Source: Daedaleopsis sinensis
Lineage: Eukaryota; Basidiomycota; Agaricomycetes; Polyporales; Polyporaceae
Reading direction: 5' to 3'
Assembly: GCA_033807695.1 (NCBI GenBank)
Contig: CM066311.1
Coordinates: forward strand, 1,116,001-1,180,000
Length of the DNA stretch: 64,000 bases
Both the position numbers and the translations under genes were made by a program. Below the pieces are notes generated by a model that was not told the origin of the DNA, did no database searches, and was given only the letters and a program-made list of their open reading frames with translations. This document shows positions 1-11,899 of this stretch, piece after piece (position 1 is the first letter of the stretch; each line of letters starts with the position of its first letter).

Positions 1-805
1 ACGACGATAAGTTGTTGACTGGATTCAACAACGCCAACAATGCGGATCTGGGTACCATTGAGGTCTCCGTCAAAAGAGTCCATTCTCAGGGCACTCGTAC
101 CGCATACATACCCGAGACATTTGCCTCTGTGGGCGCGGTGCACGAGAGAAGCAAGAAAGCCGGTGCACACAGTGTCCAGTGCGTGCTCCTGGCTCTCCTG
201 TCTAGTTGGGTCGTATCGCCAACCTGACGTTGGCGCCGCTTAGGTTGGGGAAGGGCACCCGAATCGCATCACCCCACCAATACTTGACGCGTCATACAGC
301 AATAAATCCACTGGAGGGCTATGTCGCGGTGTTCATCTTCCGCTACAGACCAGGCGGTATGTTTGTCCTGCAATCAAATGTGGTTAGCTAAGTTGCGCTG
401 ACGCCTCGCCATTCCTAGCGCTCTTGCAAGCGCAGGGGATCATGCCGCAATCCCAACCCCAGGAGCACTGTGCGGGCTCTTCAAACAGTGACGTCAAGAA
501 GGAAAAGAAGCGCGTTCAAGAGGATGCAGACGAGCCGCCTCCCAAACGAGCGAAAGTCGAACCCGGCGCGGCTAAAGTCGACTTGGGTGTGATCGACTTA
601 TCTGACGATGAGGAAGAGTTCAGCGTGACTCGGGTTCGTGACGAACTTCCAGACAATGTATCGGCAGGATACTCATCGTTGCGCGTTCATCTAGAGTCGG
701 CTGCGAGCGGCGAGGAACGCAGCCCGAGTCAAGAAGGAACCCGTTGGACTTGCTCTTGGAGGTGATTCCGGAGGCGTGATAGACTTGACTTTGGACGACG
801 ACTGA
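1..805 (+). CDS. DUF7918 domain protein, paralogue 1 (5' end outside window)
   Basis: Partial gene with exons <1-178, 244-356, 419-633 and 695-805; the stop is TGA at 803. Function is unknown for this fungal family. The visible part begins inside the third exon by comparison with paralogue 2. It holds the family hallmarks: a DLGTIEV strand, the VHERSKKAG block, FIFRYRP, and LLQAQGI just after an intron. Beyond the domain is a basic and acidic tail. It contains a GVIDLSDDEEE segment (about 586-618), two VKKE sites of psi-K-x-E type, and the C-terminus GVIDLTLDDD. Both VIDL segments match SUMO-interacting motifs with acidic flanks. The reading frame stays open across all splices, so the gene looks intact. 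Residue sharing (VGAVHERSKKAG, FIFRYRP) places it closest to paralogue 2. The family call is firm; any SUMO role is inference. Confidence 0.8.
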
Positions 806-1355
806 TCGGTGGATGGGCATGTCTACATGGCTCTTAAAGCTTGAGATATTGCTGTTCTGAGTATATTATTCTTATGTGCGCTGTTCTACGGTTATATGTA
901 TGACTACCATAGTGTCAAGTATACAATTAGTCGTAATTTTCGGACTAGGATCTCATGCTATCGCTGACCGCATGTTGTAGCATACGTTACTAGATCATGT
1001 CGCCTTCATACAGAGTGTACTTAACCCACTCGTATATCGAGCCGTCTTTCAGCTGGAATGTACACATTGCCGAAATGACATCGCGCGCTACTGTACGTAA
1101 GTAGTCCTACGGTTCCCACTGCCTGGCTTTGTACTTCTACACTATAAAGTACTGCAATCCTTGCTCAAACTCCAACTACAAGCTTTCCATCTGCGTGCCA
1201 CGACCCCGAAGTACTCGTATTTCTGGCTTGATATCGGATCGTCTACTGTTCTGGCTCTCAATCTTCTCTTGTTCAGCTCACTTCATTGGATATACCCTGT
1301 TAGTTCTGGAAGCTAGAGGACAGTTTTATCGACAGGAACCTCTACTACGGTCCAT
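806..1355. other. intergenic spacer between DUF7918 paralogues 1 and 2
   Basis: No convincing coding or RNA feature is visible. The stretch must hold the 3' end of paralogue 1 and the promoter of paralogue 2, but no TATA-like box or shared block stood out. Confidence 0.5.
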
Positions 1356-2716
1356 ATGCAGCTGAAGGGGTACGAAGTCTGGATCTCCTGCGGTGGGAAG
1401 CCCTTACCGGAATATCAAGTACGGCATGAGGCAGACGGGAGGACGATAACCTGCTTCGTGCCTAGCGAGAGTGGCAAGGTAAGTCGTCCCTCCCACCTTC
1501 GACCGTTCGCTGCATATGCCACTGGGATTGAGCGTGACCGCAGACATTCGCGATTGAATGGCGCGATCGCAATAAGAAGACACACTTGCGGCTGTCCACG
1601 AAGATAGACGGGAAGGACGCGGGAGGGAACAGGTGCAACCCAGGAGGGAAGGGCAGCCGATGGGGTGTGCGCGTGAACCCGACTACGAGGCTGCCGTTCA
1701 AGTTTGCCAACCTGCAAACGACCGGTGCGTGTCCTCATACCTGCACGCCCGCTCGCATAACGAACGAGCCACTCATGCGCGCTTTGTCGCGGATGTCCAG
1801 ACGACGACGAGGTGCTGGGGATGCCGAGCCACGCGCACCTCGGGGAGATCGAAGTGGGCGTGCTCCGCATACGCGCAGAGTACCGCTCCGTGGCGCACTC
1901 GTGGACCAAGTTCCAGCCGGTCGGCGCGGTGCACGAGCGAAGCAAGAAAGCCGGGGTGCACACTGTGTCGTGCGTGGCGACTATCCTTGTGGATGCGCAG
2001 AGGCGCGGTGCGGCACTCGACTGACGCGATGCTTCCGGACTGGCAGGCTCGGAGAAGAGTGCAGGGTGCCGACGAAGCGGATACAGACGAACAGCACGCC
2101 GCTGGTCCACGGGGAAGGCGATGTGGCGAGATTCATCTTCCGATATAGACCCATAGGTGAGTTCTGGGTGTTTGTGAAGCTTCTCGTGCGTTCACCCGTC
2201 TGACTCCGGTGGTAGCGCTTTTGCAGGCGCAGGGAATCATTGATGCGGACAAGGATGTAGCTCAGCCCAGTGGCAGCAAGAGGAGGAGAGACCACTCTGA
2301 GATTGAAGATACATCCAGCGTCGCGTACAGCTCGCGTGTTACGACAGGGAAGCGTTTGCGACCACAGGATGTCGAAGACGTCAAGCCTGATATCGCATCT
2401 AGCGATGAAGACGACCTCAACGTTGACTCAGAAGATGACGAAGACCTCGAAGTGCTCGAGGTCAGTTCACGCGCCCCGAGCTCCCTTCCCTATCACCTGA
2501 CGAGGACTGCCGCCTCAGAGCAAACTGGCCGAGATACGGCGTATGCAAGACAAGGTGGAGCGTGTGATCAAACGGCGGAAGAGCGAAGGCGGCTCGAAGC
2601 TTGCTGGGTCATCCCAGGTGTCAGTCAAGACGGAAGAGGGTGCGTCGATACGAAGCTCATCGCGTCGACGCTCCGAACCGGCTGTGATTGACCTGACCTT
2701 GAGTGATTCGGATTGA
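1356..2716 (+). CDS. DUF7918 domain protein, paralogue 2
   Basis: Complete model: exons 1356-1478, 1544-1724, 1801-1969, 2047-2156, 2216-2460, 2519-2716; 341 residues, intron phases 0,1,2,1,0. The N-terminus MQLKGYEVWISCGGKPLPEY and the later VHERSKKAG, FIFRYRPIG and LLQAQGII blocks define the DUF7918 fold (residues about 1-200). The C-terminal third is disordered: KRRRD basic patch, acidic SDEDD and SEDDEDLE runs, a short coiled coil (KLAEIRRMQDKVERVIKRR), psi-K-x-E/D sites VKPD and VKTE, and the terminal VIDLTLSDSD. That ending is a textbook SUMO-interacting motif followed by acidic residues. The basic patches suggest a nuclear protein. Start chosen because it matches the start of paralogue 3 residue for residue (both first exons are 123 nt). 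No biochemical function is known to me. Confidence 0.88.
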
Positions 2717-3046
2717 GCATTGCTAGCCAATGTTTGCTGTACCCACACTATGGACATATCTTCTATGGTGAACTTGGATCTCGGGGCGTTCTTGTGTAAT
2801 GGTAATGTACTATAAAGGTTGTCGTTGTATTGGAAGACAAGTAAGTACTGCTAATTTCGAGCTCGAATCATCTAGGCGCCCTCCTCGGCTTTTACCGCAG
2901 CACCATAAGATACGTGCGTTGAGCGTGCAGCCAACGTGCACCACTTGCTGAGCAACCTCCAGTACATCCCCCCAGACTGGTACCCTCTCTGACCTCTTGT
3001 ATTAGCTATCCCTTCCCTATCTAAGCAGTTAACTGCATCTCTTGAG
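2717..3046. other. intergenic spacer between DUF7918 paralogues 2 and 3
   Basis: Short spacer with no gene seen. It presumably holds the promoter of paralogue 3. Confidence 0.5.
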
Positions 3047-4285
3047 ATGAGACTGACCCAGTGTGAAGCGTGGGTGACATGCGACAATCGGCGACTCCCC
3101 GAATACTCAATGAAGTCGGAAGGCGACGGGAGGACCATCTCTTGTTTCATTCCAAGCAGCGTTGGAAAGGTGAGCTTCATCGGTCTACTGCTCACATTTA
3201 GTTCTCTCACTGTGCCGCAGCCATTCTCCCTGCACTGGCGAACCTTCGGCTCGTCCTCAATGAACCACTGCGAACTGTACATGGACGGCATACACGTCGG
3301 CAGCTACTCAGCGAACGACAGCTTGAGCGCAGTGCGGACGGGGCCCTCGACGCGCCGGCCTCTTCGTTTTGCCGAGCTGTTGACTACAGGTAACTTCCTG
3401 CCTGGTATACGTTCATTACCTCCGTATCGATCAGGCTATTAGACGACGACGACGCGTTGCATCGACTCGGACATAGCGAGCTAGGGACCATCAAGATATC
3501 GTTCTGGAGGGCGTTGCTCACTCCAGGATGGAGCGGCAAGCGGACGTACGCCCGCTTTGATGCCCTGCAATCCGTGCAGCCGATACACGAACGATCCAAG
3601 AAGGCCGGGGGCCACTGCATCACGTATGTCGTTCGGGAGCATGCTGGCTGTGGACTCGTCGCTCAGTCTTGCGTACAGGCTTGGGACCGAAGAGGTCGTG
3701 ACTCCGCGCTCGCATCAGAACACCTTCGAGCTCATCGATTCGGAGCCGCAAGTGGTGCTGCTCTTCAAATACCGGCCGCTCGGTGAGTGTGTACCCTCTC
3801 AGGCCCGGCAATCCTTGCTCATCCCTGTCTTCGTAAGCGATTCTTCAAGCAGAAGGGATTGCGCCTCGAACGCTAGAGCTTTGTCCGATCGCATACGGGC
3901 GCCGGTCGGAGGAGAGGGATAGGAGGACGCAGCAGAGAAAACGTCAACGTCCACGTCCAAACAGGCTTTTGACGGAGTCGAACAGGGATGTCAGTCTGTC
4001 TGACGGCGAAGCGCATCTGTCAGCATTGAAGGTATGTTTCATCAAGTCCTTTTTGAAGGAAGGCCAGCTGATCCCTCACGTCTCATGATGCAGAGTCAGC
4101 TCCAGAAACTCCAGTCGCAAATCGCCTCGGCGGAAAACGAAGTGAGGAAGAAGCGAAAGTGGACGGCGGACACATCATCGCCGTCCCGAGCTATCGGAAG
4201 GGTAGGGAAGAATGAGCCGAGCGGCACGTCCATCAAGCGCAGGATGAGTGCACACGACGTTATCGACCTGACGCTGAGTGACTGA
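3047..4285 (+). CDS. DUF7918 domain protein, paralogue 3
   Basis: Complete model: exons 3047-3169, 3221-3389, 3443-3623, 3679-3782, 3838-4031, 4094-4285; 320 residues, intron phases 0,1,2,1,0, identical to paralogues 2 and 4. It starts MRLTQCEAWVTCDNRRLPEY and carries YMDGIHVGSY, VRTGP, DDDDALHRLGHSELGTIKI, VHERSKKAG-like IHERSKKAGG, LLFKYRPLG and ILQAEGI. The last exon encodes a coiled-coil stretch (QLQKLQSQIASAENEVRKKRK) and ends DVIDLTLSD, the SUMO-interacting-type C-terminus. Shared HCIT, FKYRPLG and QLQ coiled coil make paralogue 4 at 15.0-16.5 kb its closest relative, not its tandem neighbour. The exon-5 acceptor (TAAG) is weak but is the only one that keeps the frame and the LQAEGI block. 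Confidence 0.88.
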
Positions 4286-5250
4286 TTTCAGACTGGCATG
4301 AGGCGAATGTTCCTTTCAACTAGTGCGGTGCTGCAAAACCGGCATCCTATACTGATATGTACATCATCTTCATCGCTTTCCTTTCTGTTACCGTAACTTG
4401 CGCTCTGTAGCTTACTTGTGTATCGCATGCGAAAGTTATCGACCGTCATGACGCCTTTCTCTCCTCCCAGTGCTATCATCGCTCAGATTTCCTACGCTGC
4501 GTGCCACCGTCAGGCTACAATTATCACGCTCGTAGCAAGTGACTCTCATATGGAATTGCGGTAGCCATAACTTGCCAAAGCCAAACCGTCAGGGTGGTCG
4601 TCCTTTTGTATCACGGTATGATTAATAGAGCCTCAGCAGATTAAGCAATCGTTTCCAGTGGAGCCTGCTGGCAGTAATGCTCTTGTCGTTTGAAAAGCGT
4701 AGTTCGCCGTGGTAGCACTCACTCCCATGTTATCAACATCAGCTCGTGTAATCAAACATTTCCAGTGCTATTTTATGGTAGAGGAAATATTACAAAAGGG
4801 ATGACCGCGCTGTAGAACGCGGTAGCTGCTGAAGCATTCTATCCGCGAGCTTGCGTGAATTGGAACCGGACAGAGGAGGAGAGGAGGAGGAGAAGGGGAG
4901 GAGGAAAGTTTCGGCAAGCATATATTCTACCCGTTTCGTTGGGGAGGAGACGATTGAATCCCTCGATGAGCCGTGGACGGTCTTGGAATAGACCGGCTAC
5001 TTGCAGCATTACCGCTGCGATCCCGTTCGCTCCACCGTCGCGTGGTGGGTCAGGACGGCGGGTGAAATGGTTGTGTGCGGCGGGTCCAGCTCTAGCGTTT
5101 CCAGCGTGCGTCCGGATCCGATTGCTCTGTCCCAGCTGGGAGAGGGGCCGCTGTCTTGATCCATGTGAAGCACGAGGGATGGGACGGGCGCGCACGGGAG
5201 GTGAGCAGGCGGATACAGGTCGCCTTCGAGGCGCTGTGCGATCGCGAGCA
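4286..5250. other. spacer between DUF7918 paralogue 3 and inverted relic copy 1
   Basis: No supported gene. The + strand from 4855 stays open for about 240 codons, but its translation is Arg/Gly-rich with no family resemblance. The region lies at the decayed 3' end of the relic on -. Confidence 0.4.
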
Positions 5251-5692
5251 TGGGGAGGCACCCCAGAGCCCGTTCGGGGTCGAGAACGTGGCGCCGAGAG
5301 GTGGGGACTTGGTGACCGGGTGTCAAGGGAAGACGTGCAACGGGCTCCGCAAGGACGAGGACGCAGAGATGGCGAGCCGGCTGGGAACTGTCCGAGGCCA
5401 TACTACCTCGGCAGATCACGGGTAATATGGATACTGTATTCATCTGGAAGGAAGCGCAGCCCTGCAGCGACGAAGAGAGCGGGCAGGAAGAGTGCGGCCG
5501 GCAAACCCGAACAACGCGGTTGCGGGGCTAAGCCTTTGCTGAGGCGACTCGAAGGGCGTGGGTGTGCGGGGTACGCGTCGGGGTAGAAGGAGTGTGCATG
5601 AGCATGGAACGCGGCGCACCCTCAGGGGATGCAATGGCAAGATGTGCAGCGTCTGAGATGCCGTTGACGGAGTCGGGTCTCCTCACATAGGA

Positions 5693-5732
5693 GGTCGGGT
5701 CGCGCGAAAGGCGGTCGGGTCGCGCGAAAGGC
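5693..5732. repeat. 20-bp direct repeat, two copies
   Basis: GGTCGGGTCGCGCGAAAGGC occurs twice in immediate tandem. It lies in the decayed 3' part of relic copy 1 and is absent at the matching position of copy 2. Confidence 0.7.
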
Positions 5733-6709
5733 GGTAGAGGGTGCGCAGGAGAGAGGCTAAAGAGGGACCGTGCACGATGGGTGGCTAACCGACGACCCAC
5801 AAGTCGACCCCATGTAACGATGCTCGCTCTGACCTTCCCCAAGTTGGGTGATCCGCAGTCGTAGTATCGTCACTGTCGGGGTCGAGCTGGAAGAGGCAGC
5901 GGTCGAGCATGTGCACGACGTCGCACTAGAGGTGCGCCGACTTGAGCACGGGCTCAGGACGCGGTCGCGAGCCTGCCTGATGCGGTGGGATCGTCAGGCT
6001 GAAGAGCTCGAGCGCGCGCCCATGGGCGGATGCGGCGAGGATGAGCACGAGTGCGACCATGGTGAGCGCGAATATGTGCACTTGGAGCAGGCTAATACAC
6101 CAGCATGAGCTGAGGACCGATCACGTGAAAAGAAGAGAGACACACACTAGGAACAAGTCCTTCAATCCGCTGGCGCCAAGGTCGGCCGGAATCGTCTCTT
6201 GAGCGTCGGCGAAGTAGTGGGTCTTCGCGATGAGACTCAGGTATACGTTCTGTAGTTCATGAGTACCCTGCTCGACGACACAACCTAGCACACTCACGTA
6301 AACGTCCGCGGTGATGTCGGGGCTGAAGGTGTGGCTGAGCTGGTCCCTGGCCTTGACCGGCAGGAAGCCCTCGATGAGGTCTCACAATCTATCCGTAATA
6401 TCGGCGGTGCGCGTAGTGTAACCTGGAGGGTGGTCAGGGACCGCGATCCAGCGCAGCAGACGCGAGGGAGACGTACGGAGATTGTGTTAGGAGTAGCGGT
6501 GTGGTAGCTTATCGGCCTCGCGCGGTGCGCGGAACGCGTCGGGGGGTTTGGTGAGTGGATGATCATCGGACGGTGGCCGTGACCCGTGAGGAGGCGGCTG
6601 AGAGAGGTATTCGAGCTGGTGGAAAGGAGGGATGCTGAGAGGTGCCACCGAGGGGAGATGAGGGAAGGAGGGCAGAGGGAGTTGGGGAGAGAGGACACAG
6701 AGACGAGGG

Positions 6710-6717
6710 TTTATATA
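6710..6717 (-). promoter_or_regulatory. TATA box of relic copy 1
   Basis: TATATAAA on -, inside a 14-bp GGGTATATAAACCC block preserved exactly in the inverted partner at 12725-12738. Conservation within a diverged duplicate supports a real core promoter. Confidence 0.55.
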
Positions 6718-7480
6718 CCCCCGAGAACCTGCGCGTCCCGCGTTTGTCTCTCGTGCTCCGAGCTCAGCGCCCCACCCGTCCGAGCCGTAGCCAGTCGCCT
6801 TGGTGAGAATCGTTTTCGTGTCCGTCTCCGTCTCCGCCCGCTCCACAAAACAATGGCGGGGCCGCTTTGCACCAAAGAGGGTCCGACTCGGTCCACGCTG
6901 CAAAGCAGCTATGGCCTCGCGCCGTATACCCTGGCTTTGGCTTTGACTTTGTGGCCGCGGATCATGGACGCGGATAGCATATTGTTCCTCCGGGGCCCGG
7001 GTTGCCACGGCGCAACTCCGATGCGTTTCTGAGGTTCTCTTTTCACCAGGAGCGACGCGTGCTTGAAGACCCCACCTTTACGTAGCCGACGAGCGAAGGG
7101 ATGCGGCTGGCACGGTCGCCCCGAACCAGATGAGCATCGATTCTGAACAATAGCGGAGCGGAGCGTTAGTGAACATTTGTAGTGGAAATGACGTACCCAC
7201 TTGGCAACCCTGGACGTTTCCGCCGTAAGCCGACCTGAACGGTTCGACGCGCAGCATTCCGACCAAGGCCCCTGGGGCACACTCCTCACTCCACACAGAG
7301 TACGCGGACGGTCCTAGCATTATAGAAATTAGCGTACACAGACGCAGACCCATTCTGGTAAGTGGCGATCGAGCGGCCATGGGGTAGATGAGCCAAAGCA
7401 GAAACTGCTGGATAGCCCGGGTGGTTGCAAGTTACGGTGGCAGTGCCATCACTGCCATGGTGCATGGGGTAAGCGACGTA

Positions 7481-8649
7481 CCGTTCCGCGACGGTTAACC
7501 CCCGACTTGCGATTTCGCCCCGTCGACTGGCGGCGCGAGCAACGAAGTTGGGGCCTGAGGCCTGGGTGTCCGTGGTCCGATCAATCGGACGCGAGAGCAG
7601 AAGTGTGAAGGATATGCTGATACCAATGCCATATGTAAGTATGCGTAGATATATGCAAGACAAGAAGCGGGTAGGGTGGAGATGGGCACGGAGACGGGTA
7701 CGGGCCCGACGAGGCTATCACCACACGCAGCACACCGGGGCACCGTGCTGTGTGTGAGATCCGAGCGGGGATCCGAGGGCCGTACATAGGATGGTTGCGG
7801 ACGGAGGCGTGCGGGATGTACAGGTGGGGCGAGGGGTAGTGGCAGATGTGCGGGTGAGGTGTGGGTGAGGTATGAGGTACGAGGCATGAGGCATGAGGTA
7901 TGGAGGGGGGCTGGTGCAGTGGCGCGGGGTATGGCGAACACTGAGGGGGGGTCCGCGGTCTGTACACTAAGAATTCTACAGTACGGGTGTTAATAAATTA
8001 ACCAGTTAGAAGAATGAACGTAAAAAATCCAGAAGCGAAAAAGTAGAAAGTAAGCAGGGGTTCACAACAAGCCGAGCCGGGCAGACACAGCGCATGCGGA
8101 GTGCGTATGTACAGCGTGAGATCCAGAAGTGAGCAGTAAAGGGATCCGGAAGGGGCGTGCGCGGAGTACAGCGACGGTAGTGAGAATGTGTAGTCGGTGT
8201 GCGCGTCCGCGACGGCTGTTGAGTGGACCGAGGCTTCGGGCGGAAAGAGAGCGTAAAGACTAGCATCCAGAGCATCATCGAGAACCGAGACAAGAACAAA
8301 AGCACGAAACCCAGGGAGACAGACGATGGTGAGAAGACAAGGCGTGTGTGCGGTGGTGCTCATAAGCTAGTCGTGAAATCGGAGAACCGAAGACCGTGAA
8401 ACCGGGGTCGGGGGGCGAGGGTGGACATGAAACCACGAAGAGGCGGGGCAGTGGACGATGGATGAGAGATGAGAGATGAGGCCAGGAGGTGGGCGGGGCG
8501 GTGACGGAGATGTGCTTGAAATGGCCACGATGATGGCCCCACGCGCTCAAAATACGATATTCAGGTACGGATCGAGTGTGAGCTTTGGTGGCACCTCACA
8601 CGCCCATCCCCGCCCACTTCCACAACCGCATCTTTTGGCCACCCGCCCA
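7481..8649. other. 3' flank of the DUF7729 gene, simple-sequence rich
   Basis: No gene supported. At 7855-7905 there are degenerate ~10-bp tandem units of the GAGGTATGAG type, and a GATGAGAGATGAGAGATGAG run at about 8460-8480. The + strand is purine-rich throughout. Confidence 0.45.
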
Positions 8650-10296
8650 TCACAGCAGTAACTGCCCGAGGCCAAGCAGCAGCGCGCAAACGACCGCCCA
8701 CCGGCCAAGAACGGGCGTCGCGCGCGCAGCCGCGCCATTCCCGGAAGCTATGTTCACGGTCGCGACGAACCCGCTCCCGCACGCGCTGTTCACGATGGCC
8801 GCCGCGGGCGCGTACGTGTCCATGAGCTTCGGCGCGGACGCGGGGTTCTTCGCGAACGCGCCCATCACGTTTTGCACGCAGGGCGTGCAGCTGGGCACGG
8901 TCGTGTTCGGGAGCGGGAGGCCGAGCGGGAGCTGGTAGAGGTAGAGGTCGGACGGGTGCGTGGACTGCGCGGCCGTGACGTAGCAGTACGTGTCCGTGTC
9001 CGTGTCTACCTGGCAGCCGACCTCGCGCAGGAGGCTGTACGATTGCAAACCTGGGGAGAGGCGAGGGAAAGCTGTGTGTGAGTACGAATTCGGCAGCGTG
9101 TATTTGCGTCGGGATGGCGTACCTGCCACGGCGTCGCTGACAAGCGCGTTGTTGGCGACGATGTCCTGCTTGCATACGGTTTGAATGTTGTCCGCGAACC
9201 AGGCCATATTTGACGCGCACTGTTCCGCGCTGAGGTCTGTGTTGCACGTCCCCCACATGATAACGTTCAGCTCGGAGACATTCCGCTGGCTCTGCTTCGA
9301 TCAGACGCGAGAAACGTTAGCGCACGACGTTGGCCACGTCAACCCAAAGGCACCCCGCGGGAGAGCGGGAGAGCGCGCCCTGAAATCTTCCAGAAAGATG
9401 ACGGCTGTGGAAATTCAACAGAATAGCCAGGTCACCGGGCCCCAGGCGTGAACAAGAATAGCCGAGAGCCCAACGCGCTCTCCAAGTCTCCCCACCAAAA
9501 CATGTGTACGGTCACGGTCCAACGCTATCCGGAACAGAATGAAAGCACACAAGCCCGGCAACGAGCCTACCAATGGGAGATCGAATGAACTCACTGTGAT
9601 GAACGCGTTCGAGTCCTGGATGAGCAGCGAAAGCGGCCGGCACTGGCGGAAGGCAGGCGTGTTGGTCATGTTCAGCATAAAGTTTTCGCAGCCGACCGTG
9701 GAGAAGTTCTGCGAGAACGTCTGGTCGAACGCCTGCGGGAAGGGCGTCGGGAGTGCGGGAGGGGATGAGGGGACTTTTGTGCTCCCCCCCGTGACGGAAT
9801 TGGGCGTCGTGGTAGCCGACGGGTTGAGCGATAGACTGCTCCCCGTCGGTTTGCCGTCCACGGTAGTCGCAGGAGCAGCGGGCTCGGCATGGCGTTTGTG
9901 TGCTGTCCAGTCCTTGACGGTGGACCATTCGGACGCACGCGACGTGAGTACGTCAAAGGCGGCGGGGTGGGTGAGATATCGGGTGGAGAGGGCTATGAAG
10001 ACGAGAATGAGGGGGACAAGTACCACTGTCCATCTCGTGCGACGGCCGACGCGCTTCTTTTGCAAAAGCGCGTAGCTGTAGGGATCCTCCTTGGGCGACA
10101 GTGGGCTCTCGTGCTTGTGCTTGAGTTCAGGCTCCGCAGAGGGTGGGCGAGAGCCAGCGCTGGGAGGGGGTGTGAGGAACAAATCATCGTGTACATCAAG
10201 CCTGAGTGAAGCTGATGAGATCGGAGCGTCCTGAGAGGATGTGGAGACAGATCGCAGTGGGCGTCGTGGATCGGGAGACGGGGGTGGGGTGAACAT
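8650..10296 (-). CDS. DUF7729 membrane protein, probable GPI-anchored surface protein
   Basis: Exons (on -) 9595-10296, 9123-9291, 8650-9050; 423 residues. The start MFTPPPSPDPRR is the first in-frame ATG and is typical of this fungal family. About residues 1-90 are cytosolic, Pro/Ser-rich. A single hydrophobic segment (WTVVLVPLILVFIAL) follows, then a Ser/Thr-rich stalk. The Cys-rich DUF7729 ectodomain comes next (CENFMLNMTNT, FRQCRPLSLLIQDS, NVIMWGTCN, CKQDIVANNALV, DLYLYQLPLGLPLP, CTPCVQNVM, TYAPAAAIVNSACG). The C-terminus is a small-residue stretch followed by WAVVCALLLGLGQLLL, the pattern of a GPI-attachment signal. Function is unknown. It sits alone in the spacer of the ~9.7 kb palindrome and is the only single-copy gene there. 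Confidence 0.85.
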
Positions 10297-11899
10297 TTGA
10301 CGGTGTGGGGTGGAGGACAGGGAACGCAAGTGGGCCGTAAGGAATGAACGTGAGGATGTAATGAACGACAGGTGCGGTGAGGGGGAAGAGGAAGAGGACC
10401 AGAGGAAACTGATTCCGTCAGCTAATTCTTGACGAGATGCACGCAAGGGGGGCGCTCTTTATGCGCGTGATGCTGTTTCAAGCGGAGCATATTGACATGT
10501 CAGAATCTGTTCGATGCAATCCTAGCCGCGCGCTGTCCGACCACAGCTGTCGACGACCACAAGATGAGACGTCGAAACTCACCAGACGGTTGTTCGCAGA
10601 GGCGGCCTTCGCGTTCGTCACGGATGGAGGCCGTCGTAGATGGACGCGGAGAACAAGAGACGAAAAAGCTCTTCGACCCCTGTCGCCCCCACCCTCCGAG
10701 TCCCTCATGAGTAGCCGCCAGGCACACCGGGAGGTCCCTGGGCCAGACTCTGCTCGCATGCCAGATCCCGATCGAGACATCATCCAATCAGATGCTGCCG
10801 GCTGTTCCCGAAAACCTTCGTCGCCGCGGCGGTGGATCCACACCTTTTGGTCTCCGCCGGCAAAGTTTCTCCTCCAAACCTCAGAACCCACCCCAGCTCT
10901 TTCAAAGTCCTATCCTACTCACAGTTCCACGCGTAACGCACACGGATATGTTGGTTTTAACTCACTACTTCAGCGCTGACATCACAGTTCCTCAATCCCA
11001 CAGCCTTACCTGATTGATATGTCACGTCGTCGAATACCAATTCGGCGCTGCAAAACGACCGACACGCTCTGCATCATATCTCATTATATATGCCCAGTTG
11101 GCTTGGTGTTTGGGCCGACTCACGAGCGACTGATCATTTGGCATGCCTATTTTCCATCTGTCACAAGCGAGCCGCATGAGCCCGAAATCTCTCAGACGCC
11201 GCGATACGACTCTCTTACTAGCAACAGGTTAAGAAGGCCGAGGAAAGAAGAAAATCTCATCTTTTCAGATGCTGCCAGTGGCACACCGCATCTACCCTCG
11301 TTTGCTAGGCTACAGGTACGTCTGCAGGCGGACATGGCCGTTTCGATAGCCGTTGGGCGCACGCATTACACTCTACGCTCCTAAACTTTGAAGAGGTACA
11401 GGAGGAGGAGGGTAAGTTCAGCCGCGTTGAGCGTGAGTCGTACATGGTGGCTTTCTCATATTACAGATTCCATCATCACTAGGCACTAGGCACTGATGCC
11501 GAGCCCACGCACCGTGCGGCAATAATACATTCCTCAAGTCTGGCATTAATCTCGAAGTCCTAATGTTTCCTAGCTACCCAGCTATTATATTGACCAGCGC
11601 TGACTTAAACACTGCGTCCAGTGAGTGGATCGCAGCATCTGCTTCATGTACGGATTCGAGCTTATACGCTGACATGCACATTCATCTACTACTAGATGGT
11701 TTCACATCTCCGCCCAGGTCCTGAATTCCGATTCCAAGGACAGCCTACTTTAGTACTACCACTAGGCCCCCAGGCCTGACCGGTGACCGGTGACCGTCGA
11801 CCGTGTTGAGGCGGTAGGGCTATGTCGATCGCGACCTCAAGTCGACCTCGTCAATCTCTATTGTTAAGCCCATGTTCAGCCCCGGCCGCTAGCTCTCTG
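10297..11899. other. upstream region of DUF7729 gene
   Basis: About 1.6 kb with no convincing gene on either strand. It presumably contains the DUF7729 promoter near 10300-10500. The rest reads as unconstrained intergenic DNA up to the edge of relic copy 2. Confidence 0.45.

Larger units (their letters stand above)
5250..7480 (-). pseudogene. inverted relic copy 1 of an unidentified TATA-driven gene
   Basis: Read on -, this segment is colinear with 11900-13890 on +. Exact anchors on the two strands include 7394-7410 with 11957-11973, the TATA region 6707-6720 with 12725-12738, 6174-6192 with 13293-13311, and the CCGAACGGG..CTGGGGTGC block near 5258-5279 with 13866-13883. Upstream of the TATA box lies a conserved ~650-bp promoter-like stretch; downstream are fragments reading HTADITDRL-like, LQNVYLSLIAK and ETIPADLG on -. 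Stops and frameshifts break the reading frame and I could not assemble a full protein, so it is scored as a relic. The product is not recognised. It is convergent with DUF7918 paralogue 3, mirroring copy 2 and paralogue 4. Confidence 0.55.

Noticed and set aside
4855..5586. 243-codon open frame on +
   Set aside because: Arg/Gly-rich translation from GC-rich DNA, no family feature, overlaps the relic copy on the other strand.
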